Under the pieces are notes generated by a model. The model was not told where the DNA came from and did no database searches. It saw only the letters and a list, made by a program, of their open reading frames with translations. From Flectonema sp. DT1601 (taxonomy: Eukaryota > Euglenozoa > Diplonemea > Diplonemida > Diplonemidae), in the NCBI GenBank assembly GCA_964019425.1, contig OZ025796.1, positions 806,001 to 870,000 of the forward strand: DNA of 64,000 bases, given 5' to 3'. This document shows, piece after piece, positions 54,273 through 62,100 of the stretch. Numbering within the stretch: the first letter of the stretch is position 1; each line of letters begins with the position of its first letter. The translations under genes and the position numbers were made by a program.

Positions 54273-54421
54273 AAGACTTGCTCTAAAGTGCCGAAGAACT
54301 GTTTCTTTGGATCGCAATCCCCATTTTTGGGGTATATGTTGCAGTTCTCATAATTTAGGTGCACAAAAAACTTGTTCTCCGTAAAAAAACCGAAAGTGCC
54401 CAAAATCTCCGTAAAATCGAT

Positions 54422-54436
54422 GCTTGTACCCCCCCC
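54422..54436 (-). repeat. Right terminal inverted repeat
   Basis: GCTTGTACCCCCCCC, followed by TA and then 15 G. Confidence 0.85.
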
Positions 54437-54438
54437 TA

Positions 54439-55642
54439 GGGGGGGGGGGGGGGTTATGAGGATGAAAGACAAAGCTTTACAAAGGGACGCAGAAAAGAAA
54501 CACCCATCTGCTGAGGAAAGAGTACAACGAGTTAGTTATTGGTTATTAAATCCAACGTTGCTCTTTTTTATGAGTGCTCCAGGAGGGTAACTCACAGCAA
54601 CAGAGGACCCAATCCGTAGCTGTAAGTAAAAAATAAACAAAGAAATGGCGTGGAGGGAAGCAGGGGATTGGGAGTAAGAAATAGAACGTTTTTTTTTTTA
54701 TATTCTATTCACCGTAACCGTTCTTTCATGAAATAATCGCATGTGTCAAACGCTGACTACCAGACTCGAGAACAACATCAACAGGAGCTCAGATGAGATA
54801 GTCTGATTAAAATCTTGCCTGTTCACGACCTTTCTTTGGGAACAATTAGAAAGAAACCCAAACAATCAAAAGTATAAAGCCATGCAGCCAATTATCTTTC
54901 ACTCGCAAAATAATGGAGAGAGGGGTAATTTGATACTGCATTCTTAAGGGGGGTAACTTGATGGGAAAAAGAAAAGAAACAGCACCTCACTAAATAATTC
55001 TCACACTTTTTTTGTTTTTTGTTTGTGCGCAAGCGGAAAAACATGCGTACAAAGTAAAGGGTGTTAACGTTACGCTGCCGCAATTCCCTTTCGCTCGTAA
55101 AACATAAGAAGCTGGAGGAGCAATCATCGGTTTAATTAATTAACATAGATTCTGATATTCCTCTCTCTTAAGAACATTGAGAGTAAAGAAGATTATTTAG
55201 TTATTACACAAATGGGTTATTTTTGTTTTTTTTTTTTTAAACACGTGGGTGCGAGCAACATTCAACAGCTGAAACGAACTAGCTCTTCCGTTGTTGAGAG
55301 GCAAGTACAAGAAAAAACAGAAACAAACGAGGAAAGGGGAACGTTGAAACAGGGGATTAATTGGGGAAAACAACAAGAAAGATACATTTTTGTTGTACAC
55401 GCAACCGCAAACAGTGCAACTGTAACAGCTAGAAGTAGGTTTACACGTGCTGGGGTTTGCGATCTTGCTGCTAACACCTTTTTTTCTCTCATAAAATACA
55501 CAATTGAAGAAAGAATCAAAACATCTTAAAAACAATTTACAAGCCGGTTTTTTAGAAGAAGCTAATTGGTTTCTCTTTTTGAGTTGTGTGGGTATTCGTG
55601 TCAACTTAACGTCTCTAGCACCCAGGACACTATGCATACGTA
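54439..55642. other. Intergenic beyond the transposon
   Basis: Begins with the right half of the poly-G target site (54439-54453). A 42-codon plus-strand frame right after it (MRMKDKALQRDAEKKHPSAE... to a TAA at 54588) has protein-like composition but no context that supports a gene. The rest is AT-rich with A and T runs. No RNA gene recognised. Confidence 0.5.
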
Positions 55643-55957
55643 CTACATTAATTCATCAGGGTTGAGGGGGAGCTTCTCATCCATAAGACAGCTTCTACGG
55701 AGTGTACTTCGTATGCTTTTCCCGTTTTTTCGGATTCTTTTTTGCGGATTCCTTTCGTCCCTTAGGCGTATTTTCAAAGCTCGGGCAGGCCTCACATTCA
55801 TCGAGTCATAGATACACACCCCTTTTCTCTTCTTCAAAAAAAAAATTTTTTTTTGCAAAAATGCAAGAAAGACAAAAGGGGTGAAAGAATAAAACGAGAA
55901 AAAACGGACACCTTCCAGACAGCTCTGATAAGCTTCCTTAAGAGAATGATACTTCAT
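55643..55957 (-). CDS. Probable small basic protein with an intron, unidentified
   Basis: Two protein-like pieces share this minus-strand span. The upstream one, MKYHSLKEAYQSCLEG from the ATG at 55957, stops at a GTGTCC donor-like site. The downstream one runs from about DSMNVRPARALKIRLRDERN to DEKLPLNPDELM and a TAG at 55643. Between them is a T/A-run stretch that translates as Phe/Lys and is probably an intron of about 90-100 nt. I cannot fix the acceptor: GAAAAG keeps phase with the donor but is not the CAG type used elsewhere. The predicted protein of about 70 residues is basic with two Cys (QSC, RRSC), like small mitochondrial assembly or complex subunits, but this is not established. 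Confidence 0.45.
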   Translation of the reverse strand: MKYHSLKEAYQSCLEGVRFFSFYSFTPFVFLAFLQKKIFFLKKRKGVCIYDSMNVRPARALKIRLRDERNPQKRIRKNGKSIRSTLRRSCLMDEKLPLNPDELM

Positions 55958-56123
55958 AGAGATGATGGCTCATTATTAATAGTTATCAGTCTATCAAAAA
56001 AATCAAATCAAGAACCCTACTCATCGATGGGGAAAAAAAAAAAAAAAAAACAAGAACTTAGAGTACAGAACGGCACTTGTAAAATTTAAAGCGAACTTTG
56101 TTTTTTATGATTCCTTAGTAGGA

Positions 56124-59100
56124 TCACTGAAGGATTTCATCATCCTCTTGGAATTCGTATTCTCCCAACTCAACAAGTGGGTCTTGGATGTCAATTGTTT
56201 CGAATTCTGGTTTATACGCCTCCTTCTTCATTCTCAGAAAGACTACTGCAATCAGACAAATAACAATCAGAAACCCTCCTGCTCCAGCAAGAACCGGTAC
56301 TAACGGAAAATCTGAACTCGACTTCAACACGTCGCAAGTATGATTAACAAACACCTCACAACCAGAGATGCATCTGTAGCCCTCTTTGCAGATACATTGC
56401 CGTTTTGAGTTTGCGTCAACGTAGCAAATCCCATGTTTAGCATCACAAGGATTAGAACTATTTAAACAAGGATGCCCACTACTTGGACTTCCTGTTACCG
56501 TAGGTGACTTGGTATCTGGAACAACTGTTGAGCCTGACGGTAAACTTGTTGGGGAATTGGTATCTGGAACAACTGTTGAGCCTGATGGTAAACTTGTTGG
56601 GGAATTGGTATCTGGAACAACTGTTGAGCCTGACGGTAAACTTGTTGGGGAATTGGTATCTGGAACAACTGTTGAGCCTGACGGTAAACTTGTTGGGGAA
56701 TTGGTATCTGGAACAACTGTTGAGCCTGACGGTAAACTTGTTGGGGAATTGGTATCTGGAACAACTGTTGAGCCTGATGGTAAACTTGTTGGGGAATTGG
56801 TATCTGGAACAACTGTTGAGCCTGATGGTAAACTTGTTGGGGAATTGGTATCTGGAACAGAGGTTGAGGTGTTTGTCGGGGTACTTGTTTGAGGAGTTGG
56901 TGGAGAAAAAGTATCAGGGAGCTTAGTCAGTGGAGCTGTTGTTGGTACAGATGTCGGTATCGCAGTCGGTACTGCAGTTGGTACAGCAGTTGGCACAAAA
57001 GTCCGGATGTGAGGTGGACTAAAAGTTGGTACCACAGTTGGTACAGCAGTCGGTATCGCAGTTGGCACAAAAGTCCGGATGTGAGTTGGTACCAAAGTAT
57101 GTACCGCAGTTGGTACCACAGCTGGTACCGCAGTTGGTACCGCAGTTGGTACCGCAGTTGGTATCGCAGTTGGTACAGCAGTTGGTACAGCAGTCGGTAT
57201 CGCAGTTGGTACAGCAGTTGGTACAGCAGTCGGTATCGCAGTTGGCACAAAAGTCCGGATGTGAGGTGGATGCCAAGTTGGTACCGCAGTTGGTACCGCA
57301 GTTGGTACCGCAGTTGGTACCGCAGTTGGTATCGCAGTTGGTACAGCAGTTGGTACAGCAGTCGGTATCGCAGTTGGTGGCGGTTCCGGCTTCTGGACAC
57401 AAGATGTAAGCCAACTACATCTGCGAGATAACACACAATCAGACTTCACACACTCGCTGAGGCAATCAGAGCGAACGCAGGTGTTGAGCTCGTTAGCACA
57501 GTGATTTTGCCCAATACAATCCGCTTCTGAGTACATTGAACACGGCAGTTGAGAATTACTTGTCGCAACAACCTTTCCAAAGGAAGATTTTGGATGGCAG
57601 AATGAAGTTAAAACTGATTGCAAATCAGTGATGGTACCAGACTGAATATGTTCTCCCGTGACAAGCTCACGTAGGTTACTTGAGTAACCATCTGATTTGC
57701 CGTTAGAGTCAGTTAGTTGAAATCCAAATAGTTGAATTCCGTAGGCTGAAGCTTTTTGGAGTTTAAGCATAGTTTCGGGTGTTGATGAATCAACAAAATC
57801 ACCACTCGATATTATTAATATAACCTGTTTCCTACCTTTTGTTGGTGGCAGCATGTGAAGGGCAGTTTCTAAACCAAATGAAATAGATGCACGTCCCTCC
57901 CACATTGACTGCTTTGCCAATGACATAATATTTGTAAAAATATCGTTATATACTCCAGATACTATATAATCTGATCGTGAGGAACTCATTGATGCTGCAG
58001 CCAACCTTATTTCGTTCGTAGTATCCTTTAAGAGGCTTCCTGACAATGGTGCATTCCTGATAAATTGATGTAGCTCAGAAAGTATACCACTAAATTTGCT
58101 GGTGAATCTATTGTACTTGTTGCCCATGCTCATACTGTCATCAATAATGATCGCGATATCTAATAAAGGACACATTATGTCGTTAGCTATGCATTTATTG
58201 TCAGCGTCTACCCAGAAACATCCTTCAATCGTACTGCACTTACAGCTTTCAGTTACCGTAGAACAGAAGTTTACTTGATCGGTACAACCCTTGTAACCCC
58301 AGTGACAGAGGTTGTGAGAATCACACTCGCTTACTGCGCTTATTGATTGGCAAAGAGCTGACGTAGATTTGCACATCGCTGGCCCACTTGAGACGTCCCA
58401 AAAACAATTTCTATTTGTAAAGCAACTATTTTCATTATATAAAGCAGTGCACTCACAACAGTGAAGATTGGTTTTGGTGCAGGGAATCTTGGAGCAGCTT
58501 GCTGAAGATCTTTTTACACAGATGTTATCATCAGTTAACCAAGTACAATCTCCATTATTACAATCATTACTATTATTATAAAGACATGCTCTTCTGTTAC
58601 ATTGAGATGAGCTGCTATTCCAATAACAGTTTGTGTCATCGGTGCATTTGTTTTCTGTAGTAGCGATACAAAAAGGGTTGCTGCCAGTACAGTAAGAACC
58701 CTTCCAAGAGCATGCAGAAGAAGAGTGACAGTAGGATTCATTGTATGATGAACATTCTGTAGTGTTTGAAACACAAACCTTATCGTTACCAATGTGACAA
58801 GATCCAAGGAGGTTACAGTCTTGTGATGAACAACCAACTGAAAGACATTTTGAGTCCACACAGCGATTATCTTCAAATGACCAATCACACCATCCATATT
58901 TAACATTAAGACAGTCCCCTATGTTTGATGACTTACAGTTTACAACATTCTCGTTGGGATTAGTCGCGGAATACTTTCCAACATCTGAACTCGGATCGCA
59001 AAGACTCAGTAGCTTCTCTGGCAATTCATCAACACTAATTGATTCAACAAGTCTTCTATTTCCTTGAATAGGAGCCATGTACCTACGTAGAAGAACTTCT

Positions 59101-62100
59101 CGTAGAGCATCGTCGTACGTAGCTGTGGTTTTTTGCCTCAGTAGCAACCCATACATGGTAATGTCAAACTTAACAATTTGTGACGCCACGGCGGCTGATA
59201 ATAATGTGTTAGAGTCAGTAAAATGACCAGACGAAATTGTTAACAGTACTTTCTTCTTATTTGGTGATGCCGATGAGAATAACTGAACAGCCCTCTCTAT
59301 TGCAGGGTGTAACGCGGTACCGTTATCATTAGACTTGACTACCGAACCTGCATAGTCGGATTTTTTGACTCCCCGCGCAACTGTTAACCCCTTTCCACCA
59401 AAGTGTGAATAATCATTAAATATAAAATCGAGTCTCATTTTTAAATCCCCGCTAGCTTTTATGTTGGCTACCCATTCATCGATATACCGCAATACGGCAC
59501 CTGCGCCTGTTGAGTGACTTCCGAATGGTTTCCACATGTTGATTGAAGCATCAATTATTACCACTACATCAATATCGTTACATTGGATTGTTGGATTACT
59601 ACAAAACGATTGGCGATGGTCCCACATACATTCGGATCCAGAAGCAGCACATGAGCAAAAATCCTTTTCAGGGCAAGAACGAGAAGAGACTTCCTGACAT
59701 AAGTTCTCCGATGCATTCCACTGACAGTTTTGCAATGTGCAATCCATTTCAGCTGTTTTTCCGAACGAATAGTCAGCACAACCTGAGCGAATTTCGCAAT
59801 TGCCAGGGTGTGGGCAAGGTTTAGTAAAACAAGATTGAACTCTTGCATTCCAAGAACAAGATGGGAAACTATTACACAACGTCACTTCATCATAATTGCA
59901 TTTCTTATGAGTACAGGTATTGTTATTCCAACTGCATTCTTCTTCAAAATTACAACTCTGTTCTGTAGTAGTAGCGCATGAGTCAGCTGTACAAACATGA
60001 ACAGTACTATTCCACATGCAATGGTCATCATACTCGCAAGACGGTGATGAAGTGTGTCTGAGACAAGTTGAACTTAAGCATAAGGCTTCACCGACATTAA
60101 ACGTACATCTTCCGAGAGATGCATAGCATAAAGATTGAGTTGCATACTGTAAGCAGTCACTTGGGTAGCACAACGTTAATTTGTCATTCCATTGGCACAT
60201 CGCATTCATTCTGCATTGTGAAACAGTCTTTTCCATCTGGCAAGTCTTTTTCGACTCAAGTGGTTGGATTCCCCATTGAAGTCTTTCACTACATAAATTG
60301 TCTGCAAACAACGTCTTGAAATCTTCACTCTCAAATGTCACGACATTTTCAAAGCCGACTAGCGCCTGGAGAGAAGCGGTAGCACCGTTAGCGGGTTCAT
60401 AAGTATTTGGTGACAGAGAAATTGCTCTCATTTGAATTCTTCCAAGGGCTGAAAGTTTTGCAATCTTACTCGAGGCTGCTGGAAGATCCAGAATCTCTGA
60501 CCCACCATAAATAAGTAGCAGCCTCTCTCTCTTATCCTCAGTCCGATTCTGAAACAATTGGACAGCCGCATCTAGTGATTCCGATATGTACGTATCTTCA
60601 TTTCCCTGATGAGTAAGGTGCCATTGCAATTCATTAATAATCTGAGATCGGTGACCTGAGAACTTCCCTGCATCAGTAATGTGCTTGGAAGGTATGATAG
60701 AAGAATTCTTAACTTCACGACCGCTGTACTGAATAAATGCGAAATCTGCAGTACCCTCTACATAACGAGAAGGCTGTCTTGAAGCTAGCACACCAGTTCC
60801 AAACCTAATAAAGTTCCGTAACTGTTCTACCATTGCTTCGTATCCAGTTCCAACAGTACCATATGGTTCTGACAGCTTTGAGGAACCATCAAAGAGTACG
60901 ACTATGTCAATCATAGGACAAGAAGAATACGTAGCCGCATTACAAAAGCTGCCATCCCAAGTACACAAGTCTTCTGAGTGATCTGCAACGCAGGAATTGG
61001 CAGAAGTAGAAGACTTACAAGCTTTTGCAATGCACGCGCTTGTCTTGGAAGGTTTTTGACATCCAGGATGGTCAGAGCATGTTTTGCTGTAGGCATCACA
61101 AACTTCCTCTCTGCAATAGCTGGGTTGGTTAAGTGATGCTTCCCATCTACAGTCACGGGCATTCAAACAATCAATTTCATCTCGATATATAATACAATTC
61201 TTAATATTACAACTACTGCCATCCCAGGTACACCAAAAGTTGTTCTCTTCAGTATCGCAGCACTCTTTTGTTTTGCAATCACATAACCTTTGATTGCAGC
61301 CTTTGAAAAAGTCCCACGAACAACCTGAACTGATACAGAGTGCCTGACTACGATGGCTGCCGCAAATATCCTCCAAGCAAGTGTCTCTGTAGATGTCGTA
61401 GTAGCAACGCTTATCAGATATGCATGCTGCTTCATCAGTTCCATATGTACAATTTACCTCTGAGCAAATGCCATTCTTGTTCCATGAACAGGACGGCATG
61501 TTTAGGCAAAACTGTTCACCTGATTGTGAAGAACATGTTTGCGAAACACGACTATCACAAATAAGAAAAGCTGCATCCCACGAACATTCTGCTGCTGCAG
61601 AACATTGTTCCTCGTCGCATAATCTTCCGCATGGTGATTCAAAACAGAAACCATTTCTATATTTACAGAATCTCTTAGTAATACACACTGATTTTGATAA
61701 TTTCTCACATGAAACACCTCGACCAGTCACCGGTGGAATTCCGATAGATTCACCCCAGCTGCTGTATCTGTCACACAGGGTACTCAATTTATCTTTCACT
61801 TCATCAACTTGTAAACTAAGAATAGCAGACGTACCCGGAGCAAGTGGTTGCATACTGGTAAAAACAGCTGCACTTTGTTCCGTGTATAGTTCATACCTGC
61901 GAAGAGAAATTCCAAAGATAGAAACCTCCATCTGATTTAATTGTGCCATAACTGTGGTAGAAAACACAACATCAGCAATCACACTAGTGGAGATAACAAC
62001 AATTACTCTTTTGCTACCGATCTTGTTAGTGCTTCTTGAGAACATACTAACAGATCCTAACAATGCTTCTTGAATGTAGATTTCAGGGGAAGTTGTTGAA

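Larger units (their letters stand above)
52466..54436. mobile_element. DNA transposon, about 1.97 kb, TA target-site duplication, terminal inverted repeats
   Basis: The left end is GGGGGGGGTACAAGC and the right end GCTTGTACCCCCCCC, perfect 15-bp inverted repeats, each flanked by TA (52464-52465 and 54437-54438). Outside the TAs both flanks are G runs in the same orientation (21 G left, 15 G right), as expected for a single TA inside a poly-G tract that was duplicated on insertion. Imperfect similarity continues inward, and a second 41-42-bp inverted block sits 154 bp from the left end and 164 bp from the right end. Interior GC content is higher than the host flanks. TA duplication points to the Tc1/mariner-like superfamilies. 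I recognise no transposase; it may be non-autonomous or decayed. Confidence 0.82.

Noticed and set aside
56504-57436. Plus- and minus-strand repeat-only frames over the mucin-like region
   Set aside because: Off-frame readings of the repeat arrays in the giant surface protein.
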